A stretch of DNA of 64,000 nucleotides from Rhodopseudomonas boonkerdii (GTDB lineage Bacteria; Pseudomonadota; Alphaproteobacteria; Rhizobiales; Xanthobacteraceae), in the NCBI RefSeq assembly GCF_021184025.1, contig NZ_CP036537.1, positions 3,410,001-3,474,000 on the forward strand, given 5' to 3'. A model generated the notes under the pieces. The model worked only from the letters and a program-made list of their open reading frames with translations, ran no database searches and had not been told where the DNA came from. Of this stretch, positions 1-8,121 are shown one piece after another. The position numbers were made by a program, and so were the translations under genes. Numbering within the stretch: the first letter of the stretch is position 1; every line of letters starts with the position of its first letter.

Positions 1-14
1 CGATAGAGCTGCAT

Positions 15-1079
15 TCAGGCTGACTCCCCCTCAACGCGGCGCCGCTTGAAATACCGCTTAAGGTCAAGAGCCGGCTTTTCGACGAGCGTCCATGACGCGA
101 AAGCCAACGGTATGACGACCACCAATGCCAACAGGATCATCAGTTCGGCGGACATAGCGGGAAAGAGAACGATAATGCTCTGCTGGATCGGCCACCCGTA
201 GATGTACGTCCCATATGAGATATCGGTGTCGCGCGTGATGCGCGTCAACGGCCCGTAGCTGAACGAACCCGCGACCATGACGAAGTGCGCGACAAGCACG
301 ATGTAGGCGAGACCGGCGAAGCGCGTGCCCGTGGCCGCGACGGCGACCGCGAGCGAGGACACCAGAAGCCAGGGCGTCAACGGGATCGCATGACGGAAGC
401 GGTAGGCCAGCGCTCCGAGCAAGAAGCAGAACCCGTACCGCCCCATGTGGAACGGCCAAGCCGATATCGACGAGTTGAGGATCATCGGGGCGGTCAGGAT
501 GTAGACCGAACCGGCGATCAGTATCATCGCGACGAGCGCCATCCACGAACGGAGCAGTCCGCATAGCTGCAGAAGAGCCAACCCCGCATAGGCCGCCAGC
601 TCGTATTTGAGTGTCCAGAGCGGGTCGTTCGGTATTTCGGAGAACGGCGCTGTCGTGAAGACCCCGTGCGGCGGCTCGGCGCGGGCAAACTTCAGGATGA
701 CGGTGAACGGGTAGAGCCACGTGTGCGCGTCCGTGAAATAATCGCTCAACTTCCAAGTCGTCATCACCGGACCCAGCACGAGAGCGAAGAATGCCCCGCA
801 GACGAACAAGCCGGGTATCACCCTCAAGAAGCGCGCCGCCGTGAAGTGCACCAGGCTCGGATTTCGCGCGAGGCTGAGCGACAGCGTCAGCCCCGACAGA
901 AAGAAGAACGCGTTGACGGCGTGCTGGCCGAGCGTGAACGGCGTCAGCGGCGCCAACGGCTCCGGCGCCCCTGGTCCTATCCGCATGACGTATGCGTGCG
1001 AGACGATCACGCTGACGGCCGCGACGAGGCGGATGAAATTGAAAGAATTACGGTTGGCATCAAGAACTTCCGAAAGCAT
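15..1079 (-). CDS. Acyltransferase 3 family membrane protein
   Basis: Integral membrane O-acyltransferase of the OafA/YrhL family, about 354 residues with roughly ten hydrophobic segments; the family transfers acyl groups to envelope sugars. The N-terminal RNSFNFIRLVAA block with a following SH, and the late DISYGTYIYGWP motif, are typical. I start at 1079 because the paralogue at 27853-28905 has the same N-terminus and because the in-frame extension to 1166 runs through a hairpin. It lies downstream of the membrane-anchored protein at 1167-1814. The acyl acceptor is unknown. Confidence 0.85.
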   Translation of the reverse strand: MLSEVLDANRNSFNFIRLVAAVSVIVSHAYVMRIGPGAPEPLAPLTPFTLGQHAVNAFFFLSGLTLSLSLARNPSLVHFTAARFLRVIPGLFVCGAFFALVLGPVMTTWKLSDYFTDAHTWLYPFTVILKFARAEPPHGVFTTAPFSEIPNDPLWTLKYELAAYAGLALLQLCGLLRSWMALVAMILIAGSVYILTAPMILNSSISAWPFHMGRYGFCFLLGALAYRFRHAIPLTPWLLVSSLAVAVAATGTRFAGLAYIVLVAHFVMVAGSFSYGPLTRITRDTDISYGTYIYGWPIQQSIIVLFPAMSAELMILLALVVVIPLAFASWTLVEKPALDLKRYFKRRRVEGESA

Positions 1080-1126
1080 GACGTTTCCCCAAACGTTCGA
1101 CCCCGAAAATGTTTTCTGAAAAGGTG

Positions 1127-1159
1127 CCCGGGCGGGACGCGAGACGACGCCCGCCCGGG
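1127..1159 (-). terminator. GC-rich hairpin, likely terminator
   Basis: A perfect 10-bp inverted repeat (1127-1136 with 1150-1159) lies just past the stop of the gene at 1167-1814; on the minus strand it is followed by CACCTTTT. It separates that gene from the acyltransferase. Confidence 0.5.
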
Positions 1160-1166
1160 ATGTCAT

Positions 1167-1814
1167 TTAGTCGTTCTTCGCCGTGACGGCGTCGTATGGG
1201 CCATCGACGCGAAGCGTGACCTTCACAGGCGCCTTGCCGCGATTGCGCCAGAACCAGCCGTGCGATCCGTCGAATGCGGCTTCGAGCACGCCTTCCTCGC
1301 CCGCGGAGCCACGTCCCTTCGAATAGCTCTTCGACGTCTGCCCGGCCTCGCCGTGCATGTCGTAGTTCACGGTCCCGTCGGCGACGGACCATTTGAACTT
1401 CACCTTGCCGCCCTTCTGCATGCCGAGTTTGGCTTCGATATATTCGCCGGGCTTGAGGGTGTAGCTCTTCTCTTCGGCCTTCTGGCTGATCGCTGCCGTC
1501 GGAGTCTGCGCGTGCGCGGACGAGATCAGCAGCCCCATGATGGCGTCGCCCAGCCCGGAGCGCCTGTCCGCCGCGGGAGCGCCGGCATCCTTGGCCTTGT
1601 CGCGGGCCGCCTCGTCGGCGAGCTGCGACTTGATCTCGCCCATCTCGGTCAGACCGAGCGCGCGTCCCGCTCCGGTGGGATCGATCGCGTATTCGGCCGG
1701 GAGAACGACCGTGACGAGGATCGCGGCCGCAGCAGCGATCGCGATGGCCGTGGAGCGAAGAAGTTGCGCGGACGACGGAAGGTCGGCACGCGAAGGCATG
1801 TCGGTGTTGTACAT
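1167..1814 (-). CDS. Membrane-anchored periplasmic protein of metal-resistance clusters
   Basis: About 215 residues. One membrane segment at residues 22-42 anchors a soluble domain, so the protein probably faces the periplasm. I recall close relatives annotated 'transmembrane anchor protein' beside HupE/UreJ genes in metal clusters. The C-terminal part (LKPGEYIEAKLGM, then GVLEAAFDGSHGWFWRN) is clearly related to the protein at 3592-4047. It lies 25 bases downstream of HupE/UreJ and is probably cotranscribed. Biochemical role unknown. Confidence 0.75.
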   Translation of the reverse strand: MYNTDMPSRADLPSSAQLLRSTAIAIAAAAAILVTVVLPAEYAIDPTGAGRALGLTEMGEIKSQLADEAARDKAKDAGAPAADRRSGLGDAIMGLLISSAHAQTPTAAISQKAEEKSYTLKPGEYIEAKLGMQKGGKVKFKWSVADGTVNYDMHGEAGQTSKSYSKGRGSAGEEGVLEAAFDGSHGWFWRNRGKAPVKVTLRVDGPYDAVTAKND

Positions 1815-1839
1815 CGATGTGTTTCCGTAGTTTGAGATG

Positions 1840-2565
1840 TCAGGAGACGAGAAGGCCGGTGAGCTGATAACCGATCAGCACGAAGCCGGCCGTCATGATG
1901 GCTGTGTTGGCCGTGTAGGCGTGGCGCCAGAACCCGTCGGTCCGCCGCCAGTAGCCCATCACGATCAGGATCGCTCCGAGCGCCAGCAACTGGCCGACTT
2001 CGACCCCCACGTTGAATGCGAGGAGGTTCGGTATGAGGCCGTCCTTCGGGATGTCGTATTCGAGGATCTTCGTCGACAGGCCGAAGCCGTGGAAGAGACC
2101 GAAGACGAGCGTCGCGACCTTGGTGTTTGGCTGGAATCCGAGCCACCGTTGGAACGCGCCCATGTTGTCGAGCGCCTTGTAGACGACCGACAGGCCGATG
2201 ATGGCGTCGATGACGAAGCTGTTGATGCCGACGTTGAAGTAGACGCCGAGCAGCATCGTCGTCGAATGCCCGAGGGCGAACAGGCTCACATAGATCCCGA
2301 TGTGCTTCATCCGGTAGAGGAAGAAGATCACCGCGAACAGGAACAGGATGTGGTCGTACCCGGTCACCATGTGCTTGGCGCCGAGATAGACGAACGGGAG
2401 GATGTTGATCCCGCTGATCTCCTGAATGTAGCCCTTGTCGCCCTCGGCCACGGCGTGAGCGAAGGCCGGTCCCGCGAACAGGACGAGCGCGGCCAGCGTC
2501 AGCAGGCCGAGCGGAGCCGACCGCGCGCGCGAAGGCGACGGCGCTCCGAGATGGAGTGCGTGCAT
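1840..2565 (-). CDS. HupE/UreJ family membrane protein
   Basis: About 241 residues with a signal-like N-terminus (cleavage near AFAHA) and six or seven membrane segments. GYDHILFLFA, FALGHSTTM and FGLFHGFG are signatures of the HupE/UreJ_2 family, whose members are secondary permeases or accessory proteins for nickel and cobalt. The neighbouring His-rich proteins and the RcnR-type regulator at 6206 support a metal role. Direction of transport cannot be told from the sequence. Confidence 0.85.
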   Translation of the reverse strand: MHALHLGAPSPSRARSAPLGLLTLAALVLFAGPAFAHAVAEGDKGYIQEISGINILPFVYLGAKHMVTGYDHILFLFAVIFFLYRMKHIGIYVSLFALGHSTTMLLGVYFNVGINSFVIDAIIGLSVVYKALDNMGAFQRWLGFQPNTKVATLVFGLFHGFGLSTKILEYDIPKDGLIPNLLAFNVGVEVGQLLALGAILIVMGYWRRTDGFWRHAYTANTAIMTAGFVLIGYQLTGLLVS

Positions 2566-2612
2566 GTAGATCCGATCATTTCCGTTGAGTTAGGCGCGCG
2601 GACGCGCCGGGA

Positions 2613-2981
2613 TCAGGCGAAAACGGTCGGTCTTGGAGGGCGGTCGAAGGAGATCGAGGCCGAGCGCATGGAGATGCCGACGAAATCGGCGGGACGCATC
2701 CATCCGGAGGGCGACACGAAAGCCGTCATGGACGGCGGCATGCTCGACGGCACGTGGCTGTGATCCGCCGCATTGTGCTGTTCGCTGGAATCTCCGTCAT
2801 GATCATGCAAATGCCCGTGAGAGGCGCCGGCGTGATCATCGGAATGCTGGACGGCCTCGATATGAGAGGTCGAACCGGTAGCGGCATGAGCATCGACGCC
2901 AAAAGGCGGACGCAGCAAACCCACGACTATCGCAATGACGATAGCGAACTGGATCAGTGCTGTCCGTGCGACTCGAGACAT
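2613..2981 (-). CDS. His-rich exported protein with C-terminal DRPPRP tail (paralogue 1)
   Basis: About 122 residues: a hydrophobic N-terminal segment ending in VGLLRPPFG, a middle rich in His and Asp (HSDDHAGASHGHLHDHDGD), and a conserved tail SFDRPPRP. Two paralogues with the same layout lie at 4092-4487 and 34519-34908. The His-rich stretch suggests periplasmic binding of divalent metal, in the manner of CzcI-type small proteins, but this is inferred from composition. It lies 47 bases upstream of HupE/UreJ, so it is probably in the same operon. Confidence 0.7.
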   Translation of the reverse strand: MSRVARTALIQFAIVIAIVVGLLRPPFGVDAHAATGSTSHIEAVQHSDDHAGASHGHLHDHDGDSSEQHNAADHSHVPSSMPPSMTAFVSPSGWMRPADFVGISMRSASISFDRPPRPTVFA

Positions 2982-3057
2982 CGGAGATTCGGTTCCAAAA
3001 AACTGGCTTCCAACTAGCATACTATCATTCGCAATCTGGGCGAACAAGCGACACGGA

Positions 3058-3549
3058 TCATTCCACCACGATCCTTCCTGCAATCTCGACGTCGGGATGG
3101 CCGGCGAGAAGGCAGCCGAACTCGAACTCACCCACTTTAGTGAACTGCCAATCGAGATTCACAGTGGCGCCTGCGGCTACAACACGGCCGTTCGGTTCGT
3201 CATGCCCCTGCCCGATACCGAGCGTCATCGTTTGCGAGTGAGCGAGGTTCTCCGTATGACTGCCGAGCACAAATTCATGCGGACGCTCGGTGTCGTTCCG
3301 TATGGTGAACCTCACGTTGGTGCCGCGCGCGAACCTGAACTCGTTCGGCGCGAACGTCATGGTTCCACCGACGTCAACCATCGCGACCTGCACAACGATT
3401 TTCTTCGCTGAGTGCCGAGAAGGCTCTCCGGCGGCATGCATGGGAAATTTGCCAGGCCGTTCCCGCAGGGGCCCGCTCCACGCCGCGCATGGCAAGGACA
3501 ATGCGACCAGAGCCACCGCGGCGGTGACGCGACAACGCCTCGACGGCAT
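3058..3549 (-). CDS. Periplasmic cupredoxin-like protein (copy 1)
   Basis: About 163 residues with a signal peptide and one cupredoxin domain. Candidate copper ligands are the His of RPHEFVLG and the Cys and His of FGCLLAGH; the usual axial Met is absent (EIAG where GM.G is expected). The start at 3549 has GAGGG five bases upstream. A paralogue is at 27335-27856. Likely a periplasmic copper-binding or electron-transfer protein. Confidence 0.8.
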   Translation of the reverse strand: MPSRRCRVTAAVALVALSLPCAAWSGPLRERPGKFPMHAAGEPSRHSAKKIVVQVAMVDVGGTMTFAPNEFRFARGTNVRFTIRNDTERPHEFVLGSHTENLAHSQTMTLGIGQGHDEPNGRVVAAGATVNLDWQFTKVGEFEFGCLLAGHPDVEIAGRIVVE

Positions 3550-3591
3550 GAATCCCTCATTGCTTAGTGGCATGAGCGTCCTCTCGGGCGG

Positions 3592-4047
3592 TCAGCGGTT
3601 CGTCGCCGGCGACGTCAGGAGAAAGTTGAACTCCCCCGTCGTTCGCACGGTGATGCGAACGGATTCCCTGCTTGTGTTTCGCCACATCCAGCCGTGCGAG
3701 CCGTCGAAGGCCGCTTCGAGCACGCCCGAGGCCCCCGTCGAACCACGCCCCGTCGCGTAGCTCCGCTCGCCTTCTTCCCGCTCGCCGTGCTTGTCGAAGA
3801 ACACCGAACCTCCGGACACATTCCAGATGTAGTCGACGCGCGTCCCTTTGCGCATCCCGACCTTGGCTTCGACCGAATAGCCCGGCTTGAGCTCGACGGC
3901 CGCCTGCTCGGTCTTGCGAGAAAAGTCGAACTGGGCCGCAACCGGCGGGATCGCGATGGCGGTGGCCGACATCAGGGCCGCGGCGATCACGATGAATCGA
4001 GCCCGCGCGCGCATGTGCGGCGACGCTCCTCGGAGGAGTCCTTGCAT
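3592..4047 (-). CDS. Exported protein related to the 1167-1814 membrane-anchored protein
   Basis: About 151 residues with an N-terminal hydrophobic segment and Ala-Gln cleavage-like site. The mature part (LKPGYSVEAKVGMRKG, GVLEAAFDGSHGWMWRN) matches the C-terminal half of the protein at 1167-1814, so the two are paralogues with different membrane anchors. An alternative start is 4014. It sits between a cupredoxin and a His-rich protein. Function unknown; probably periplasmic. Confidence 0.7.
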   Translation of the reverse strand: MQGLLRGASPHMRARARFIVIAAALMSATAIAIPPVAAQFDFSRKTEQAAVELKPGYSVEAKVGMRKGTRVDYIWNVSGGSVFFDKHGEREEGERSYATGRGSTGASGVLEAAFDGSHGWMWRNTSRESVRITVRTTGEFNFLLTSPATNR

Positions 4048-4091
4048 GTTTGAAGTCTCTGTTCGTTGAAACCTGGCGCGGAGCGCCGCGA

Positions 4092-4487
4092 TCAAGCGAG
4101 GGAGACGGACCTCGGAGGGCGTTCGAACGAAGACGACGCCGTCCGCATGGACGACGCGGCGAAGATCACCAACGAAGCATGATTATCGGGGCCGGCAGGA
4201 ACCACCGCGAACGGCGGCGCGATGGAAGCAACATGTGAGTGGTCGCCGGAATCGTGGCGATCGGCATGATCGCCGTCGGGCGCCTCGCCCTGAGATGCGT
4301 TCTCTTGCTGCAGATCGTCGGCCACCTGGGCGAATCCGCGCACGGCCCCGTCGTCATGCATGGCAACCGAAGAGACGGCCGTGTGGTGATCATGATCTTC
4401 GCTGCCGAAGGGCGGACGCAACAAGCCGATCACCATCGCGATCATGACCGCGATCCGAACCCACACTCCTGGTGACAGAAAAGACAT
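4092..4487 (-). CDS. His-rich exported protein with C-terminal FERPPR tail (paralogue 2)
   Basis: About 131 residues. A hydrophobic N-terminus ends in VIGLLRPPFG, followed by a His/Asp-rich region (SEDHDHH, DGDHADRHDSGDHSH) and the tail SSFERPPRS. Same layout as 2613-2981 and 34519-34908. Probably a periplasmic metal-binding accessory protein; this is inferred from composition and neighbours. Confidence 0.7.
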   Translation of the reverse strand: MSFLSPGVWVRIAVMIAMVIGLLRPPFGSEDHDHHTAVSSVAMHDDGAVRGFAQVADDLQQENASQGEAPDGDHADRHDSGDHSHVASIAPPFAVVPAGPDNHASLVIFAASSMRTASSSFERPPRSVSLA

Positions 4488-4525
4488 TCGACCCGCAACA
4501 CTCCAAGCGGCGCACGCTGGACGTG

Positions 4526-4963
4526 TCATCTAGGCGAAATGGTGGCGGCGGTGCTCCGACGAATTGTCGCATCGTGTAGCTGATCTCGCCGAGCGTCCTC
4601 CAGGGAGGACCAAGACAATCGGCCGAACTCGTAGGTCTCCACAAGACGGTTGACGGGATGCCGGTCTGCCGCGACCAGCGCCTGCATCGCCCGCCGATGC
4701 GCCGCCGCCGAGAGCCCCGCCCGACTGCAGTTGCAGAACTTGCAGGACATCTGCTTCGTCTCACTGTCTAACGTGGCGACGTGTTGGGTCAGGTTCTTGC
4801 CGGCGCCGGAGACGCCGGCTTCGATCCGAAGCCTGCGCCGCGCGTCGTCCTTGTGCTCCCGTTCCACGACAAATGTCGGCCCGTCGCAATAGACGCAGCG
4901 GCCGCGCTGCTCGAGCCAAAGTCCATAGAGTCTCGTCGTGCGCGGCCGTCCAATTTCGATCAT
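4526..4963 (-). CDS. HNH-like / zinc-finger protein
   Basis: About 145 residues. An RGRCVYCDGPTFV block followed by EREHKDD and later SCKFCN resembles the zinc-binding frame of small HNH-type nuclease domains, but I cannot assign a complete catalytic motif. The start at 4963 overlaps the upstream hydrolase stop in an ATGA arrangement, so the two are translationally coupled. Nuclease activity is a guess. Confidence 0.5.
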   Translation of the reverse strand: MIEIGRPRTTRLYGLWLEQRGRCVYCDGPTFVVEREHKDDARRRLRIEAGVSGAGKNLTQHVATLDSETKQMSCKFCNCSRAGLSAAAHRRAMQALVAADRHPVNRLVETYEFGRLSWSSLEDARRDQLHDATIRRSTAATISPR

Positions 4964-5829
4964 GGCTTCCCTGCAATCCACCCATTGAGTTCGCTTGCGA
5001 TCTCCTCCGGATATTCCTCATGCAGGGCGAGCTTGCCGTGCGGAAGGCGGACGGTTTCGACGAACGGCAACGCTGCGAGCGCCTCCATCTCGGCGCGGGA
5101 CTTCGGCGGCGTCCCGTCTCCGAATAAATTGAGCAGAGGGATACCCGCTGTCCTGGCAAGGTCGAGAAATGCATCGCGATCGTCGACGCGATCCAGCGCG
5201 CCGGTCACGAACCTCACGGATGCGAACCGCGCTCCCCGCGCGGAAGTGACGTTGCGTTTCGCCGCAAGGCGGATCTCGAACGCCTCGCCTGGCTGCTCGT
5301 AGACGTGCGCCCGCGCCATCCTGCGCACCACAGGTCCGCTCATGTTCAACGCGTATAGCAGCGTGCCCGCGACCGGAGCATCGACCGCCGAGCGGATGTT
5401 GCCGAACCAGGGACGTCTGCCCCCCATCATCGTCGGGAGCGGCCCCCGCCAAGTGGGGGCGATCATCGCCAGGCTGCAGATCGCTCCGGGATGATGGAAC
5501 TGGTGATGCAGAGCATAGGTCGCCGCGTGACCGGCCGCGACAACGACATGCGGCCCGCCGTCCAGACTACCGAGAAACCAGGCCAGAAAATCCGACAAGA
5601 GATCCGGTCCCCAATCGGCCTTTGGCTTCGCAAGGTCCCCAAAGCCCGGCCAGTCCACGCTGCGGACACGGAAGGATCGCGACAATTGCGCAAGGAGCGG
5701 TGACATCTCGTTGCGGGTCGAGATCGAACTGAGGGCCGGTAGCAGGACGATCGAACGTCCGCGCCCCGCTTCGTCCATCTCGAGCGGAACGGTAGTCGCA
5801 CCTGTCCGGAAGGAAATGCTCCGGATCAC
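4960..5829 (-). CDS. Alpha/beta-hydrolase fold protein lacking the nucleophile
   Basis: About 289 residues with the alpha/beta hydrolase layout: VDWPGFGDLAKP after strand 4, a nucleophile elbow, and a C-terminal His (KLALHEEYP). The elbow reads GHAAT where the family has G-x-S-x-G, so the catalytic Ser is Ala and classical esterase activity is unlikely. It is in an operon with a DUF1289 protein (4-base overlap upstream) and the HNH-like protein (4-base overlap downstream). Perhaps a binding or scaffold protein. Confidence 0.7.
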   Translation of the reverse strand: MIRSISFRTGATTVPLEMDEAGRGRSIVLLPALSSISTRNEMSPLLAQLSRSFRVRSVDWPGFGDLAKPKADWGPDLLSDFLAWFLGSLDGGPHVVVAAGHAATYALHHQFHHPGAICSLAMIAPTWRGPLPTMMGGRRPWFGNIRSAVDAPVAGTLLYALNMSGPVVRRMARAHVYEQPGEAFEIRLAAKRNVTSARGARFASVRFVTGALDRVDDRDAFLDLARTAGIPLLNLFGDGTPPKSRAEMEALAALPFVETVRLPHGKLALHEEYPEEIASELNGWIAGKP

Positions 5830-6026
5830 GACCTATCGGCCCGCTTGGCCGCATGCTGCAGCAGCTTGGCTTCCCGCCGACGACGATCCGAGAGAATGGT
5901 CCGCCGTTTGTGATCGGTCATCTTCCGCCATAGGCGGATTTCTTCCGTCGTCCGCAGGCAGCCCGTGCACATGTCTTTCTTGCGGTCGAACTGGCAGATA
6001 TCGATGCAAGGAGAAGCGACGGTCAT
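5826..6026 (-). CDS. DUF1289 small Cys-rich protein (copy 1)
   Basis: 66 residues with the DUF1289 pattern: SPCIDICQFDRKKDMCTGCLRT followed by a basic region. Four Cys probably bind a metal. First gene of a three-gene operon, divergent from the RcnR-type regulator; the stop overlaps the hydrolase start by 4 bases. A near-identical copy lies at 34992-35201. Function of the family is unknown. Confidence 0.85.
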   Translation of the reverse strand: MTVASPCIDICQFDRKKDMCTGCLRTTEEIRLWRKMTDHKRRTILSDRRRREAKLLQHAAKRADRS

Positions 6027-6107
6027 GATGGCTGTGATCTAGGTGCTGGGGAACGCGAACCGGACGCATAAGGGCATCCTAAGACACCCGCGAACTCAGA
6101 CATGGAT

Positions 6108-6124
6108 ATAACCCCCTCCCCTAT
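6108..6124. promoter_or_regulatory. Candidate operator for the RcnR/CsoR-type regulator
   Basis: The site ATAACCCCCTCCCCTAT has a C-rich core flanked by ATA and TAT, the layout of RcnR, InrS and FrmR operators. It lies between the divergent DUF1289 operon and the regulator gene at 6206, so autoregulation and control of both directions are likely. Confidence 0.55.
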
Positions 6125-6205
6125 GCCGTGCAAGGCACCTAAGCGAGGATGACGCGACGCGCTCCCGATGCTAAACGACGAATTCACCTCCGGAGCAGCC
6201 CGTTC

Positions 6206-6478
6206 ATGCACACGATCAAAGACAAGCAGCGCCTTATGACAAGAGTCCGGCGCATCAAAGGTCAGGCGGAAGCGCTGGAACGTGCGTTGGAAGCGGAACT
6301 CGGCTGCGCCGACGTCCTGATGCTGGTCGCCAGCATGCGGGGGGCGGTCAACGGCCTCACGGCCGAGGTCATGGAAGATCACATCCGGAATCACATCGTG
6401 GACCCCGACCGGGAAAGCACCAAGCGAGCCCAAGGTGCGGCAGAGTTGATCGAGGTTCTGCGGACCTACTTGAAGTAA
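6206..6478 (+). CDS. RcnR/FrmR/CsoR-family metal-responsive repressor
   Basis: 90 residues of the all-helical DUF156 family (RVRRIKGQ motif near residues 13-20). The ligand positions read His2, Cys34, His59 and His63, matching the H-C-H-H fingerprint of the Ni/Co sensor RcnR rather than the C-H-C set of CsoR or the set of FrmR. The candidate operator is about 80 bases upstream. It probably represses itself and the divergent 6026-to-1 gene run when nickel or cobalt is low. The metal assignment is inferred from the fingerprint. Confidence 0.85.
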   Translation: MHTIKDKQRLMTRVRRIKGQAEALERALEAELGCADVLMLVASMRGAVNGLTAEVMEDHIRNHIVDPDRESTKRAQGAAELIEVLRTYLK

Positions 6479-6579
6479 CATAAAGCGTCGACAGCCGACG
6501 ACGGAGATGCGCATCTGATGCCAATCGGCCTCACCACATCGGTCCGGGGCAATCGAGATGCCCCGCGGCAACCCATCCC

Positions 6580-7473
6580 CTAGAATCTTGCCGATACTCC
6601 GACGAAAGGACTGTACCGCGGGGACGCGGGCGTCACCCCGAAATTCACGCCGCAGTCCAACTGGACGTCCTTGGTGATCCGGTAGGCCATACCGCCGCCG
6701 ACCAGGCCGACATCGCCCATGCCTTCGCGAAGCCCCGTCCGTGCCGCGATCTCGCCATACGTCGAGAACTTCTCCGTCCACGCATAGCCAAGCGTCGCGG
6801 ATGCGGTCGTTTCCATGTGACGGCCGACGGCATCGAGGTTTTTCACGGAATGGACGCCCGCGTTCATGCCGAAGGAGAAGTTGCCGCCTAGATCGGCTGC
6901 GAAGAACGTCTGCAATCCGCCGTCGAAGGCCTCCGGACTGACGCCGTTGTGCGTCTCCGTCGGAAGCGACACGTATGGCAGCACCGCGAATGCCGTCGAG
7001 CTGGATTTGCCGAAGGTGTCGTTGCCCCAGACATTCCACTTGGCTCGCAGCACGACGGCTCCGGACCCCGAGGCGACGGTGCCGACGCCGGGACCCACGG
7101 TCCGTTGCCGCGCATAGGGTGCCACGATGATCGTCGCCTCCAGGTCGTGCGTGAGGCCAATCCGGATGTTGCTCCCCATCAACTCGTAGCCTCCCGTCAC
7201 CGTCCCATCCGCATCCGGACGCGAGCGCGCATAGCCGAATGCCGTCGTCTCGACCTGGACCCGCCCGGCATCAACGGTGAACGGCACCTCGGTTATGTCC
7301 GGACGGTCGGTCGTCATCTCGCGCATCAGCCGGTCCGGTGTGGGGTTGGCCAACGAGTAAATGGTCTTGTCGTCGGCAGCGGACGCCGTCATGCCGCCCG
7401 CCGTCAACAGCGCGCAAATCGCAGCGCCCCAGATGCTCCGAGATCCTGCAAGCGTCGTCTCCGACGGCAGCAT
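6580..7473 (-). CDS. Outer-membrane transporter-like protein
   Basis: About 297 residues with a signal peptide ending near AGGMTASA. The mature part carries TDRPDITEVPFTVDAGRVQVE and ends in an aromatic beta-strand (PFVGVSARF), typical of the 'MetA pathway of phenol degradation' / transporter group of outer-membrane proteins. The start at 7473 is chosen for its signal peptide; upstream starts up to 7575 exist. Substrate unknown. Confidence 0.65.
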   Translation of the reverse strand: MLPSETTLAGSRSIWGAAICALLTAGGMTASAADDKTIYSLANPTPDRLMREMTTDRPDITEVPFTVDAGRVQVETTAFGYARSRPDADGTVTGGYELMGSNIRIGLTHDLEATIIVAPYARQRTVGPGVGTVASGSGAVVLRAKWNVWGNDTFGKSSSTAFAVLPYVSLPTETHNGVSPEAFDGGLQTFFAADLGGNFSFGMNAGVHSVKNLDAVGRHMETTASATLGYAWTEKFSTYGEIAARTGLREGMGDVGLVGGGMAYRITKDVQLDCGVNFGVTPASPRYSPFVGVSARF

Positions 7474-7593
7474 CCAGGCCCGCTCGATCGATGTCGGGCG
7501 GCACCGCCCCATCTTGCTAGTGCAACTCATTCGCAACAAGAGCCATGAGACGGTTCCCGTGTCAAGTTGTTGCAAGTCGTTCGCAAAACAAAA

Positions 7594-7613
7594 CAGGCGC
7601 CCGCAGGCGCCTG
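7594..7613 (-). terminator. Intrinsic terminator of the Gly/His-rich gene
   Basis: An 8-bp GC-rich inverted repeat (CAGGCGCC arms, 4-base loop) is followed on the minus strand by TTTTGTTTT, just past the stop at 7642. Confidence 0.8.
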
Positions 7614-7641
7614 AATCCTCCCTTCCCGATCAACGGGCTAT

Positions 7642-8121
7642 CTAGTGGTGGCCACCCCCATGACCGAAGCCACCGTGTCCAAAGCCTCCATGTCCGAAGC
7701 CACCGTGGTGACCGAACCCGCCGTGACCGAAGCCGTGATGACCGAACCCACGACCGAAACCGATGCCGCCGAATCCGAACGGCCTGCCGTAGCCGCCAAA
7801 GCCGTAGCCGCCGTAGTAGCCGCTCCCGTAATAGGCCGGCTGCCAGCCGCCGTAGTCGTAGCCCGAGTACGCCGGCTGCAGATACTGCGATCGGTACTGA
7901 CGGGCGTAGCCCGCCCCGTACATGCGATGATGCCCGCGCTGTTCGTGATGGCGATGCGAACGATGATGACGTCGGCTTGCTCCGACATCGGTCGCCTTGC
8001 TCTTCGCCGACGTCGAGATCTTCTGCGACTGTTGCGACGCTGCGACGGCACCGGTGCTCATGAATGAGCCCGAGAAGGCGATGGTGGCCGTCAATGCAGC
8101 AGCGCTTATCCAAGTCTTCAT
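7642..8121 (-). CDS. Exported Gly/His/Tyr-rich low-complexity protein
   Basis: 159 residues: signal peptide (cleavage near AVAA), a basic His-rich segment (SRRHHRSHRHHEQRGHHR), a Tyr/Gly-rich middle, and a C-terminal run of FGHGG repeats ending in HH. Histidine density suggests metal binding outside the inner membrane. Single-gene unit with its own terminator. No catalytic domain is visible. Confidence 0.65.
   Translation of the reverse strand: MKTWISAAALTATIAFSGSFMSTGAVAASQQSQKISTSAKSKATDVGASRRHHRSHRHHEQRGHHRMYGAGYARQYRSQYLQPAYSGYDYGGWQPAYYGSGYYGGYGFGGYGRPFGFGGIGFGRGFGHHGFGHGGFGHHGGFGHGGFGHGGFGHGGGHH

Noticed and set aside
7642..7760. Direct DNA repeats in the FGHGG region as a CRISPR-like or tandem array
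   Set aside because: They are codon-level repeats inside a coding sequence; no spacers exist. No CRISPR array was seen in the window.
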